Numbered from the stretch's first letter, positions 45,999 through 54,615 are shown. The stretch is 64,000 nt of DNA from Rhizobium sp. 18055 (GCF_902706285.1 NZ_CACSKD010000017.1:53734-117733), one strand, 5' to 3'. Translations and numbers: made by a program. Notes: generated by a model from the sequence alone, not told the origin.

Positions 45999-46206
45999 TT
46001 GGCATCTCCACCGTTTTCAAAGTCGAAGGGTCGCGCACGTCGCGGCCCTTTTTCGTTGGACGGTACGCCAGCAGGCGGGCTGCAAGACGCTCGATCCGCG
46101 ACGTCCCGAAGCTCCTATAGAACTCGTCCTCCGCACGCGCCGACCGATGATCGCAACGTTGAGCGCCAAGCTCCAGCAGCTTGGTAAAGGCCAGCAATTC
46201 AATCAT
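45922..46206 (-). CDS. Possible small gene divergent from the LysR regulator
   Basis: A 94-codon frame (starting MIELLAFTKLLELGAQRCDH) with a strong AGGAAGGA site 7 bases before its ATG, 92 bases from the divergent LysR gene. The first 55 or so residues look protein-like (EDEFYRSFGTSRIERLAARL). The remainder runs through the receptor's terminator and 77 bases antisense to the receptor, which argues against it. Either a real short gene or a chance frame. I do not recognise the product. Confidence 0.35.
   Translation of the reverse strand: MIELLAFTKLLELGAQRCDHRSARAEDEFYRSFGTSRIERLAARLLAYRPTKKGRDVRDPSTLKTVEMPIRRRCASGHGLRPETHRCGTAGSAS
46026..46053 (+). terminator. Intrinsic terminator after the second chemoreceptor
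   Basis: AAGGGTCGCG and CGCGGCCCTT pair over 10 bp (one G-U) around a CACGT loop and run into TTTTTC. It starts 28 bases after the stop codon. Confidence 0.85.
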
Positions 46207-46298
46207 GACGATGTCCTTCCTGTAAGATCAAGACATCGACTTTTTATGCCCCAAAAATCGCTTCATAAACGGACGAAATCCCACTATGTTTTTCATTC

Positions 46299-47168
46299 AT
46301 GAAAAGCACCCAATGGGATTCCTTCCAGCTCTTCCTGCAGGTCGCGCGCCTCGGCGGGCTGACCGGTGCCAGTGCGGCGAGCGCGCTCAGCCCTGCCACC
46401 ATCGGCCGCCGCATGCTCGATCTTGAACAGGAGATCGGACGCACGCTGTTTTCCCGCAGCCAGACCGGCTACCGGCTGACGCCCGATGGCCAGGCGCTGC
46501 TCGATCATCTCCAGGAGATGGAGGTCGCCGCCCGCAAGGTGGATGCCTGGCGACAGGCCGGCAGTGTCGGTGCAACGGTCAGGGTCGCCGTCGGCACCTG
46601 GGTTGCCTGGCTGATGGCCGAGAACTTCGCCGCCATCCGCATGCCGGGCGATAATTTTGCCGTATCGCTGACGATCGGCGAGGCGCGGCCCACGCTCAAC
46701 TACCGGGAAATCGATATCGCCATGCGTGCCTTCGAACCCGAGGAGAGCAATCTGGCTGCCCGGCTGCTGGGGGAGGTGGCCTATGCCGTCTACGCCAGGC
46801 GCAATGCCGGCGAGCAGGAAGAGCGCTGGCTCGCCGTCGGCGAGGAGGATGCGATCTCCAGTTATCTGCGCTGGCCGCATCGGAACGCTGCGGGCTCGAT
46901 CGTCGTCACCGTGAACCGCCCGCGCTCACTGCCGGATCTGCTGCGCGCCGGCGCCGGCAAGGCGGTGCTGCCCTGCTTCGTCGGCGATCTCGATCCCGAT
47001 CTGCAGCGCATCGGGCCGGAACTGCCGGAGCTGCGTCATCGCCAGTGGATCGTCATGAACAACGAGGATCGCCACCGCAGGGAAATCCGCACGGTGGCCG
47101 ATCGCATGACGAAGCTGCTGAAAAGCTACGGCGATCTGTTCGCCGGCAAGCGCCCCAGCCGCAGTTGA
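46299..47168 (+). CDS. LysR-family transcriptional regulator
   Basis: A 289-residue regulator with an N-terminal winged helix-turn-helix (FQLFLQVARLGGLTGASAAS, then LSPATIGRRMLDLEQEIGRT) and a C-terminal effector-binding region (about 90-285). Its target is not evident. A possible small gene is divergent upstream, and aceA with its partner gene is convergent downstream. Length is normal for the family. Confidence 0.9.
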   Translation: MKSTQWDSFQLFLQVARLGGLTGASAASALSPATIGRRMLDLEQEIGRTLFSRSQTGYRLTPDGQALLDHLQEMEVAARKVDAWRQAGSVGATVRVAVGTWVAWLMAENFAAIRMPGDNFAVSLTIGEARPTLNYREIDIAMRAFEPEESNLAARLLGEVAYAVYARRNAGEQEERWLAVGEEDAISSYLRWPHRNAAGSIVVTVNRPRSLPDLLRAGAGKAVLPCFVGDLDPDLQRIGPELPELRHRQWIVMNNEDRHRREIRTVADRMTKLLKSYGDLFAGKRPSRS

Positions 47169-47208
47169 GGCAAAGGGCAGCGCCCGAAGACGCCGCCCCC
47201 TTCGCAGA

Positions 47209-47445
47209 TCAGTTGCGCCCGGCAACGATGACGGGGATGAGCAGGTCGCCCCAGTTCCCGTCACCGCCGTGGTGTCGTGCCGAGCGCACGATCTCGATCG
47301 AGACACCGGCATCGACCGCCTTCATGACCGATTGGTTCAGCCGATGCAGATCATTGGCGAGCATGCGGATCATGCTCTGCTGATCCGGCGTCATGCTGGT
47401 GGATTGTTCCTCGGCGCGTTCCTTGACGCGTGCAAGCGTAGGCAT
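47209..47445 (-). CDS. Small hypothetical protein downstream of aceA
   Basis: A 78-residue soluble protein (MPTLARVKERAEEQSTSMTP at the start; GDLLIPVIVAGRN at the end). ATG 47445 lies 8 bases after AAAGGAGG; an ATG at 47451 is too close to that site. It begins 34 bases after the aceA stop on the same strand, so it is likely co-transcribed. The helical body (LANDLHRLNQSVMKAVDAGV) resembles no family I can name. It may modulate isocitrate lyase, but nothing in the sequence shows this. Confidence 0.65.
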   Translation of the reverse strand: MPTLARVKERAEEQSTSMTPDQQSMIRMLANDLHRLNQSVMKAVDAGVSIEIVRSARHHGGDGNWGDLLIPVIVAGRN

Positions 47446-47479
47446 GGTCATCTCCTCCTTTGTTTGGTCGGGTGTGTCG

Positions 47480-48769
47480 TCATTCGGCTGCCGGCTTGAA
47501 CTGCGCGTGCTCGGTCGAACCTCGCATCGCCACCGTCGAGGACCGCCCGCCGGTGATCGCCATCGACACGGCATCGAAATAACCGGTGCCGACTTCGCGC
47601 TGATGCTTGGTCGCGGTGTAGCCATTGACCTCGGCGGCAAACTCCGCCTGCTGCAGCTCCGAATAGGCGGCCATCTGCCGGTCCTTGTAGCCGCGGGCAA
47701 GCTCGTACATGCCGAAGTTCAGCTGGTGGAAACCGGCAAGCGTAATGAACTGGAACTTGTAGCCCATCGCCCCGAGCTCGCGCTGGAACCTGGCGATCGT
47801 TGCGTCGTCGAGGTTCTTTTTCCAGTTGAACGATGGCGAGCAGTTGTAGGCGAGCAGCTTTCCCGGATGCACCTTGTGCACGCCCTCGGCAAACCGCCGC
47901 GCCTGCGCCAGATCCGGCTTCGACGTTTCGCACCAGATCAGGTCGCAATGCGGCGCATAGGCGACAGCGCGCGCAATGCACGGCTCCAGCCCGTTGCGCA
48001 CCTGGTAGAAGCCCTCGACGGTGCGCCCGGCATCGCAATCGACGAACGGCTGGTCGCGCTCGTCGATGTCTGAGGTCAGCAGCTTGGCGGCTTCCGCATC
48101 CGTGCGGGCAATCACCAGCGTCTGGACGCCCATGACATCGGCCGCCAGCCGCGCCGCATCGAGATTGCGGATATGGGCCGCCGTCGGGATCAGCACCTTG
48201 CCGCCGAGATGGCCGCATTTCTTTTCCGACGCCAGCTGGTCCTCGAAATGCACGCCTGCGACACCCGCCTCGATATAGGCTTTCATGATCTCGAAGGCAT
48301 TCAGCGGTCCACCGAAGCCCGCTTCCGCATCGGCAACGATCGGCGCGAACCATGTCTCGACCGAAAGCCCCTTGTCCTCCGAGGTCTCGATCTGGTCGGC
48401 GCGCTGCAGTGTGCGGTTGATGCGCTTGGCAAGCTCCGGCCCGGCATTGGCGGGGTAGAGCGACTGGTCGGGATACATTGCCGATGCCGTGTTGGAATCT
48501 GCCGCCACCTGCCAGCCGGAGAGGTAGATCGCCTTCAGCCCGGCGCGCACCATCTGCATCGCCTGATTGCCGGACAGCGCCCCCAGCGCATTGGTGAACT
48601 CGTCCTGATGCAGCAGCTGCCACAGCCGGTTGGCGCCCATTTCCGCCAGCGTGTAGCGAAGCTCCACCGATCCGCGCAGCCGCCTGACATCGGCCGCCGA
48701 ATATGGCCGCACGATGCCATCGAAGCGCTCTGCGGGAATGTTGCGGTGGAGCGTGTCAAACTCTGTCAT
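47480..48769 (-). CDS. aceA: Isocitrate lyase
   Basis: A 429-residue enzyme splitting isocitrate into succinate and glyoxylate, the first step of the glyoxylate bypass needed on acetate or fatty acids. The catalytic KKCGH motif is present with C185 (SEKKCGHLGGKVLIPT). Also seen are GGPLNAFEIMKAYIEAG and NCSPSFNWKKNLDD. ATG 48769, with GGAGG upstream, gives the normal bacterial length; the frame extends further upstream only by chance. It is divergent from an ScfR/RamB-type regulator with shared repeat motifs between them. Malate synthase is not in the window. Confidence 0.97.
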   Translation of the reverse strand: MTEFDTLHRNIPAERFDGIVRPYSAADVRRLRGSVELRYTLAEMGANRLWQLLHQDEFTNALGALSGNQAMQMVRAGLKAIYLSGWQVAADSNTASAMYPDQSLYPANAGPELAKRINRTLQRADQIETSEDKGLSVETWFAPIVADAEAGFGGPLNAFEIMKAYIEAGVAGVHFEDQLASEKKCGHLGGKVLIPTAAHIRNLDAARLAADVMGVQTLVIARTDAEAAKLLTSDIDERDQPFVDCDAGRTVEGFYQVRNGLEPCIARAVAYAPHCDLIWCETSKPDLAQARRFAEGVHKVHPGKLLAYNCSPSFNWKKNLDDATIARFQRELGAMGYKFQFITLAGFHQLNFGMYELARGYKDRQMAAYSELQQAEFAAEVNGYTATKHQREVGTGYFDAVSMAITGGRSSTVAMRGSTEHAQFKPAAE

Positions 48770-48806
48770 GTGTTCCTCCATCATGATCCGGTTGCCGATT
48801 GGCTGA

Positions 48807-48824
48807 TTGACAGGATTTACAAAA
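48807..48824. promoter_or_regulatory. Candidate ScfR box, aceA side
   Basis: On the - strand this reads TTTTGTAAATCCTGTCAA. It shares the TGTAAA-N4/5-GTCAA pattern with the copy at the scfR start and lies 38 bases upstream of the aceA ATG. Confidence 0.45.
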
Positions 48825-48909
48825 TGGGAAGAAATGGCCAGAGTTATCGTGGAAAGCGCGCCGTAAAACGGGTCGTGATGCAAATACTTTGACAGGTTGG
48901 TGCAGTAAA

Positions 48910-48928
48910 TTTGTCAATTTTTGTAAAA
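48910..48928. promoter_or_regulatory. Candidate ScfR box, middle
   Basis: TTTGTCAATTTTTGTAAAA holds the same two half-sites (GTCAA and TGTAAA) in the other order, 35 bases before the scfR ATG. Confidence 0.4.
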
Positions 48929-48946
48929 GCCTGCGCGGATCTATTC

Positions 48947-48966
48947 TGTAAAGGATTGTCAAATGG
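48947..48966. promoter_or_regulatory. Candidate ScfR box overlapping the regulator start codon
   Basis: CTGTAAAGGATTGTCAAATG repeats the TGTAAA-N5-GTCAA pattern and includes the regulator's own ATG, which would suit autorepression. Confidence 0.45.
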
Positions 48967-50372
48967 CTGAACGCAAGATATTCGCCGGCCCCAAGGTTCG
49001 CCGTATCCGCAACGGCCTCGGCGTCACCCAGACGGCGATGGCCGAGGCCCTGGAGATTTCTCCCTCCTATCTCAACCTGATCGAGCGCAACCAGCGGCCG
49101 CTGACGGTGCAGCTGCTGCTGAAGCTTGCCGCCGTCTACAAGGTCGATCTCGAAGAACTGCGCACAGAGAGCGGTGGCAGCCTCGGCCAGTTGAAGGAGG
49201 TCTTTGCCGATCCATTGCTGTCGGGGGAATTGCCGGGCGATCAGGAACTGGTCGAAGTTGCCGAAGCCGCTCCCAATGCCGCAAGCGGTGTCATCAAGCT
49301 CTATCGCGCCTATCGCGAGCAGGCCGCGCGCCTCTCCGATCTGACGATGCTGAGCAGCGGCGAGGGGCAAGCGCCGCTTTCCGGCGCACGCCTTCCAGCC
49401 GACGAGGTGCGCGACGTGCTGGAGCGCCGCTCAGCCTATTTCCCCGAGATCGAGCAGGCAGCCGAAGCCTTCCTGCGTCAGCTTTCCGATCCCCGCGATC
49501 CGGCCGCCGCCTTCAAGGAGTGGCTGCGGGCCGAACGCGGCATCGGCGTCCGCGTTCTTCCCGTTCACGTCATGCCCGATCTGCGCCGCCGCTTCGACCG
49601 CCACTCGATGCGCCTGTTCATCTCCGAGCGGTTGTCAGCGGCAGATCAGGCGCAGGAGATTGCCATCGAAGTGTCGACACTGGCGCTGCGGGAGCCGATC
49701 CTGTCCGAACTGGAAGGCCTCTCGCTCTCGACACCGGAAGCCAAGCGCATCGCCCGCTTCGAGCTTGCCCGCCATGCTGCCCTTGCCCTCACCATGCCTT
49801 ACGCGGCCTTTCTCGCCGCCGCGCAGGCCGTGTCCTACGACATCGACATCCTCCGCGCCCGCTTCAACGTCTCCTTCGCCCAGGCAGCCACACGTCTCAC
49901 CATGCTGCAACGTCCGGGTGCCCTGGCGATCCCGTTTTTCGCGATGGAGATCGATGCCGCCGGCCACCGGCTGCGGCGGGTCGGCGGGCAGGGGTTCCCG
50001 CATCGGCGTTTCGGCGGCGGCTGTCCCAAGCTCAATGTCCACGTCGCCTTCCTGCAGCCCGGGCAGATCCTGGCCGAAATGGTCGAGATGCCGGATGATG
50101 CCCGATACCTCACCATATCGAGAACGCTGGAGGGGCCGAATGCCCCGTTCGGCGAGCGCGTCCGCCGCACCGCGCTGCTGATCGGTTGTGATGCGGCGGC
50201 GGGCGAAAACACGGTTTACGGCAAGGCGGTGTCAGTGCATCAGGCGATCCCTGTCGGCTCGGGCTGTCGGCTCTGCGAGCGGCGCGGCTGTCTGTCGCGC
50301 GCCGAGCCACCGGTCACCCGGCCATTGGGACTGGATGAGATGGTAGCGGGTCTGAGCAGCTTCGATGTCTAG
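48963..50372 (+). CDS. XRE-type regulator of the ScfR/RamB family
   Basis: A 469-residue regulator with an N-terminal Cro/C1 helix-turn-helix (about 10-65; GVTQTAMAEALEISPSYLNL). A central region is related to ImmA/IrrE peptidases (about 160-300), and the C-terminal domain has a Cys cluster (C435, C438, C443 in GSGCRLCERRGC). The place of the HExxH motif reads RFELARHAALAL, so no peptidase activity is expected. Related proteins (RamB in actinobacteria) control acetate and glyoxylate genes including isocitrate lyase. Its divergence from aceA and the shared repeats between them make aceA its likely target. Confidence 0.88.
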   Translation: MAERKIFAGPKVRRIRNGLGVTQTAMAEALEISPSYLNLIERNQRPLTVQLLLKLAAVYKVDLEELRTESGGSLGQLKEVFADPLLSGELPGDQELVEVAEAAPNAASGVIKLYRAYREQAARLSDLTMLSSGEGQAPLSGARLPADEVRDVLERRSAYFPEIEQAAEAFLRQLSDPRDPAAAFKEWLRAERGIGVRVLPVHVMPDLRRRFDRHSMRLFISERLSAADQAQEIAIEVSTLALREPILSELEGLSLSTPEAKRIARFELARHAALALTMPYAAFLAAAQAVSYDIDILRARFNVSFAQAATRLTMLQRPGALAIPFFAMEIDAAGHRLRRVGGQGFPHRRFGGGCPKLNVHVAFLQPGQILAEMVEMPDDARYLTISRTLEGPNAPFGERVRRTALLIGCDAAAGENTVYGKAVSVHQAIPVGSGCRLCERRGCLSRAEPPVTRPLGLDEMVAGLSSFDV

Positions 50373-50390
50373 TCCTGACCAAATCCCGAA

Positions 50391-50441
50391 CTTTGCGAAA
50401 TCGAAGTCTTGGCGAAATACCAGTCTTGGCGAAATCATTGA
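50391..50441 (+). repeat. Three 17-bp direct repeats
   Basis: CTTTGCGAAATCGAAGT, CTTGGCGAAATACCAGT and CTTGGCGAAATCATTGA follow each other with an exact 17-base period. The CTTkGCGAAAT core is identical apart from one base. They lie just after the ScfR-type gene and about 110-160 bases upstream of the polyamine-binding-protein gene, so they may be a regulator-binding array for that operon. Confidence 0.65.
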
Positions 50442-50553
50442 GAGTGCAGGATTTTGCGCTTGTCGGCTCTGGAAATCCTTTCTAGTCTGCAACCAAAACC
50501 AGAGGGAAGGGCGTCCGCGGAAAACGAGGCCCGAACAAAAAACAGGAGATAGC

Positions 50554-51651
50554 ATGAGGTCAACTCTCGCAAGGCTTGCAGCCACCGCGCTCGTGGCTGG
50601 GCTTTCGGCTACGCCGTCGATCGCCGAGGATCGCGTCGTCAACGTCTACAACTGGTCCGATTATATCGACAGTTCCATCCTCGAGGACTTCACCAAGGAA
50701 ACCGGCATCAAGGTCGTTTACGACACCTTCGATTCCAACGAGACGCTGGAAGCCAAGCTTTTGGCCGGCGGCACCGGCTACGACGTCGTCGTGCCGACCG
50801 TTTCCTTCATGCAGCGCCAGATCGCTGCCGGCGTCTACCAGAAGCTCGACAAGTCGAAGCTGCCGAACCTTTCCAACATGTGGGACGTGGTCACCAAGGG
50901 CGTCGCCTCCTTCGACCCCGGCAACGAATACAGCGTCGACTACATGTGGGGCACCACAGGCATCGGCTACAACATCGACAAGGTGAAGGCCGCCCTCGGC
51001 TCCGACGAGAAGCCCAACTGGGATGTCCTGTTCGATCCGGCAAAGGCTGCCAAGCTCAAGGATTGCGGCATCTACATGCTGGATTCCCCGACCGACGTCA
51101 TTCCGTCGGTTCTGGCCTATCTCGACCTGAACCCCAACAGCACCGACGCCGCCGATCTCAAGAAGGCGCAGGGCGTGCTGATGGCCATTCGCCCCTTCGT
51201 GCGCAAGTTCCACTCGTCGGAATACATCAGCGCGCTTGCCAATGGTGACATCTGCATCGCGCTCGGCTTCTCCGGCGATGTCTTCCAGGCACGCGACCGT
51301 GCAACGGAAGCCAATGCCGGGGTCAAGATCGGCTACTCCGTGCCGTCGCAGGGTGCGCAGATCTTCTTCGACGTCTTCGGTATCCCAGCCGATGCGCCGC
51401 ATGTGGCCGAAGCGCATGAATTCATCAACTACATGATGAAGCCCGAAGTCGCCGCCAAGGCATCGAATTACGTGTTCTACGCCAACGGCAACAAGGCATC
51501 GCAGCCGCTGCTCGACAAGGAAGTGATCGACGACACGGCGATCTACCCGACGCCCGACGTCATGGCGAAACTCTTCACCGTTCCGCCGCTCGACGCCAAA
51601 GCGCAGCGCGTGGTGACGCGACTGTGGACCACGGTCGTCACCGGTCAGTAA
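50554..51651 (+). CDS. potF: Polyamine ABC transporter, substrate-binding protein
   Basis: A 365-residue PotD/PotF-type periplasmic binding protein with a signal peptide (about residues 1-24) and the family start of the mature protein (RVVNVYNWSDYIDSSILEDF). It would bind putrescine or spermidine. ATG 50554 with AGGAGA upstream was chosen; an in-frame start at 50365 would bury the signal peptide. A terminator follows it before the ATPase gene, so the binding protein can be made in excess. Confidence 0.93.
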   Translation: MRSTLARLAATALVAGLSATPSIAEDRVVNVYNWSDYIDSSILEDFTKETGIKVVYDTFDSNETLEAKLLAGGTGYDVVVPTVSFMQRQIAAGVYQKLDKSKLPNLSNMWDVVTKGVASFDPGNEYSVDYMWGTTGIGYNIDKVKAALGSDEKPNWDVLFDPAKAAKLKDCGIYMLDSPTDVIPSVLAYLDLNPNSTDAADLKKAQGVLMAIRPFVRKFHSSEYISALANGDICIALGFSGDVFQARDRATEANAGVKIGYSVPSQGAQIFFDVFGIPADAPHVAEAHEFINYMMKPEVAAKASNYVFYANGNKASQPLLDKEVIDDTAIYPTPDVMAKLFTVPPLDAKAQRVVTRLWTTVVTGQ

Positions 51652-51663
51652 AACGCACTGATC

Positions 51664-51695
51664 TGCCCGAACCGCGAGGTTCGGGCATTTCTTTT
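51664..51695 (+). terminator. Intrinsic terminator inside the polyamine operon
   Basis: TGCCCGAACC / GGTTCGGGCA forms a perfect 10-bp stem with a GCGA loop, followed by TTTCTTTT. It lies between the binding-protein and ATPase genes, so it probably attenuates the distal genes. Confidence 0.85.
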
Positions 51696-51734
51696 AGGCG
51701 CGCATAGGTCAGCTACGTTTTTCGGGGAAAAATC

Positions 51735-52877
51735 ATGAAGTCACTCGGCAATATTCGCCGTTCCTTTGCGCCTTGGACCGATCCGGCTGCCAAGCCGTTC
51801 ATCTCAGTCAACAACGTCACCAAGCGCTTTGGCGATTTTACCGCCGTCGATGACCTCTCCCTGAATATCTACCACCGCGAGTTCTTCGCCCTGCTCGGCG
51901 CGTCCGGCTGCGGCAAGTCCACGCTGCTGCGTATGCTGGCCGGTTTCGAGCAGCCGACCGCGGGCGAGATCGTTCTCGATGGCACCGATCTGGCCGGAAC
52001 CCCGCCCTACAAGCGGCCTGTCAACATGATGTTCCAGTCCTACGCGCTGTTCCCGCATATGACGGTCGAAAAGAACATCGCCTTCGGCCTGCGCCAGGAC
52101 GGCATGACCAAGGACGAGATCGGCGAGCGCGTTTTGCAGATGCTGAAGATGGTGAAGCTGGAAAAGTTCGCCGCCCGCAAGCCGAACCAGCTGTCCGGCG
52201 GTCAGCGCCAGCGCGTGGCACTCGCCCGTTCGCTCGCCAAGCGCCCCAAGGTGCTGCTGCTCGATGAGCCGCTCGGCGCGCTCGACAAGAAGCTGCGCGA
52301 GGAAACCCAGTTCGAGCTGATGGACCTGCAGCAGAACCTCGGCCTCACCTTCGTCGTCGTCACCCACGACCAGGAAGAGGCAATGACCATGGCCGATCGC
52401 ATTGCGGTGATGAGCCACGGCAAGGTCGTCCAGGTGGCGACGCCTGCCGAAATCTACGAGGCGCCGAACTCCCGCTTCGTGGCCGATTTCATCGGCGACG
52501 TGAACATCTTCGACGGCAAGGTCACGGCTTCCAATGCCGGCAGCCTCGAGATCGCCATCGATAGCGACCTCACTATCAGGGTCTCCGGCGCCGAGCCATT
52601 GCCGGTCGGCAGCGCTGCAGGCTTCGCCATCCGCCCGGAAAAGCTGCGCGTCAGCCGCACGCCGCCGGCCAATCCCGGTATCAACGCCGCATCCGGCGAG
52701 CTCTGGGACATCGCCTATCTCGGCGACATGACGGTCTTCCATGTGAAGTTGAAGAGCGGTGCTGTGGTCAAGGCGTCGTCGCTGAATGCGCAGCGCTCCG
52801 TCGAAGATCCCTTCGTCTATGACCAGGAAGTCTGGGTCACCTTCGCCGAGGATGCCGGCGTCGTGCTGAAGGATTGA
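51735..52877 (+). CDS. potG: Polyamine ABC transporter ATPase
   Basis: A 380-residue ATPase of the PotA/PotG type. Walker A (GASGCGKSTLLRMLAG), signature (LSGGQRQRVALARSLA), Walker B (VLLLDEPLGALD) and H-loop (VVTHDQEEAM) are present, with a TOBE domain at about 295-378. CGGGGAAAA lies upstream of the ATG. It is followed after 4 bases by the first permease. Confidence 0.95.
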   Translation: MKSLGNIRRSFAPWTDPAAKPFISVNNVTKRFGDFTAVDDLSLNIYHREFFALLGASGCGKSTLLRMLAGFEQPTAGEIVLDGTDLAGTPPYKRPVNMMFQSYALFPHMTVEKNIAFGLRQDGMTKDEIGERVLQMLKMVKLEKFAARKPNQLSGGQRQRVALARSLAKRPKVLLLDEPLGALDKKLREETQFELMDLQQNLGLTFVVVTHDQEEAMTMADRIAVMSHGKVVQVATPAEIYEAPNSRFVADFIGDVNIFDGKVTASNAGSLEIAIDSDLTIRVSGAEPLPVGSAAGFAIRPEKLRVSRTPPANPGINAASGELWDIAYLGDMTVFHVKLKSGAVVKASSLNAQRSVEDPFVYDQEVWVTFAEDAGVVLKD

Positions 52878-52881
52878 CGCC

Positions 52882-53793
52882 ATGGGCAAGCTCGGATCGT
52901 CAGTCTACAACCGCCTCGTCATCATCATCCCCTATGTCTGGCTGCTGCTGTTCTTCCTGGCGCCGTTCTTCATCGTCTTCCGCATCTCCCTGTCATCGAC
53001 GGCGATCGCCATGCCGCCCTACGATCCGGCTTTCTCCTTTGCCGATAGCTGGGCCGACACCTGGGAGAAGATCGCCAGCTTCTCATTCGACAATTACCAC
53101 TACCTGATCGACGACCCGCTCTATTTCAACGCCTACCTCTCCAGCGTCATCATCGCCGGCATCTCGACGCTGCTGACGCTGCTGATCGCCTATCCGGTTG
53201 CCTATGGCATGGCCAATGCCCCGCGCAGCATCCGGCCGACGCTGCTGATGCTGGTCATCCTGCCGTTCTGGACCAGCTTCCTGATCCGCGTCTACGCCTG
53301 GATCGCCATCCTCAAGCCCGAGGGCCTGCTGAACCAGCTGCTGCTGTCGCTGAACATCATCGATAGCCCGCTGATCATCCTCAACACCAACATCGCCGTC
53401 TATATCGGCATCGTCTATTCCTACCTGCCGTTCATGGTGCTGCCGCTTTACTCCTCGCTGGAGAAGATGGACGGCACGCTGATCGAGGCGGCGCAGGATC
53501 TCGGCTGCCCGCCGATCACCGCCTTCTGGCGCGTCACCTTCCCGCTATCGCTGCCGGGCGTCGTCGCCGGCTGCATGCTGGTGTTCATTCCTGCCGTCGG
53601 CGAGTTCGTCATCCCCGATCTGCTCGGCGGATCGCAGACGCTGATGATCGGCAAGACGCTGTGGAACGAGTTCAATTCCAACCGCGACTGGCCGGTATCG
53701 TCAGCGGTAGCGACCATCCTGCTGCTGATCCTGGTGATCCCGATCGTCTTCTTCCAGAATGTGCAGGCCAAAGCCGATGAGCAGGGGAAGTAG
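52882..53793 (+). CDS. potH: Polyamine ABC transporter permease PotH-like
   Basis: A 303-residue inner-membrane permease with about six membrane segments (first at 13-35) and an EAA loop (DGTLIEAAQDLGCPPITAFW). It has the longer periplasmic loop after the first segment that is usual in PotB/PotH. It sits between potG and potI with gaps of 4 and 3 bases. Confidence 0.94.
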   Translation: MGKLGSSVYNRLVIIIPYVWLLLFFLAPFFIVFRISLSSTAIAMPPYDPAFSFADSWADTWEKIASFSFDNYHYLIDDPLYFNAYLSSVIIAGISTLLTLLIAYPVAYGMANAPRSIRPTLLMLVILPFWTSFLIRVYAWIAILKPEGLLNQLLLSLNIIDSPLIILNTNIAVYIGIVYSYLPFMVLPLYSSLEKMDGTLIEAAQDLGCPPITAFWRVTFPLSLPGVVAGCMLVFIPAVGEFVIPDLLGGSQTLMIGKTLWNEFNSNRDWPVSSAVATILLLILVIPIVFFQNVQAKADEQGK

Positions 53794-53796
53794 ACC

Positions 53797-54615
53797 ATGA
53801 TGAAATGGACACGCTTCAACGTCGCCTCCGTCGCCGTCGGCTTTGCCTTCCTCTATCTGCCGATCGTGTTGCTGGTGATCTTTTCGTTCAACGAATCGAA
53901 GCTCGTCACCGTCTGGGGCGGCTTCTCGACCAAGTGGTACGTCTCGCTCTTCCATAACCAGGCGCTGCTCGATGCCGCCTGGGTGACACTCAGGGTCGGC
54001 GTTCTCTCGGCCACGGCTGCAACGATCCTGGGAACGCTCGCGGCGATCACGCTGGTGCGCTACACCAAGTTCCGCGGACGCATGCTGTTCTCCGGCATGG
54101 TCTACGCGCCGCTGGTCATGCCTGAAGTCATCACCGGCCTGTCGCTGCTGCTGCTGTTCGTGGCGATCGGCTTCGACCGCGGCTTCTGGACCATCACCTT
54201 GGCGCATACGACGCTCACCATGTGCTTCGTCGCCGTCGTCGTGCAGTCGCGCCTGTTGAGTTTCGACCGCTCGATCGAGGAGGCCGCGCTCGATCTCGGC
54301 TCCCCGCCGGTGCGCACCTTCTTCGAGATCACCCTGCCGATCATCGCCCCCGCAGTGCTGTCCGGCTGGATCCTCGCCTTCACCCTGTCGCTGGATGACC
54401 TCGTCATCGCCAGCTTCACTTCGGGTCCCGGCGCCACCACGCTGCCGATGAAGATCTATAGCCAGGTCCGCCTCGGCGTCACGCCGGAGATCAACGCGGT
54501 CTGTACCATCCTGATCGCCATCGTCGCGGTCGGCGTAGTTGCCACGTCGATCATCACCAAGCGGCGCGAGATCCAACGCGAACGCGACGAGCGGGCGGCT
54601 GCCAACGCGCCCTGA
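53797..54615 (+). CDS. potI: Polyamine ABC transporter permease PotI-like
   Basis: A 272-residue permease with six membrane segments and an EAA loop (DRSIEEAALDLGSPPVRTFF). It is the last gene of the operon. Its TGA directly abuts the convergent AsmA-like gene (TGATCA at the junction), with no space for a terminator between them. Confidence 0.94.
   Translation: MMKWTRFNVASVAVGFAFLYLPIVLLVIFSFNESKLVTVWGGFSTKWYVSLFHNQALLDAAWVTLRVGVLSATAATILGTLAAITLVRYTKFRGRMLFSGMVYAPLVMPEVITGLSLLLLFVAIGFDRGFWTITLAHTTLTMCFVAVVVQSRLLSFDRSIEEAALDLGSPPVRTFFEITLPIIAPAVLSGWILAFTLSLDDLVIASFTSGPGATTLPMKIYSQVRLGVTPEINAVCTILIAIVAVGVVATSIITKRREIQRERDERAAANAP

Noticed and set aside
50391..50441. 17-bp repeats as plasmid-type replication iterons
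   Set aside because: No replication initiator, partition genes or AT-rich origin nearby; only three copies beside chromosomal metabolic genes.
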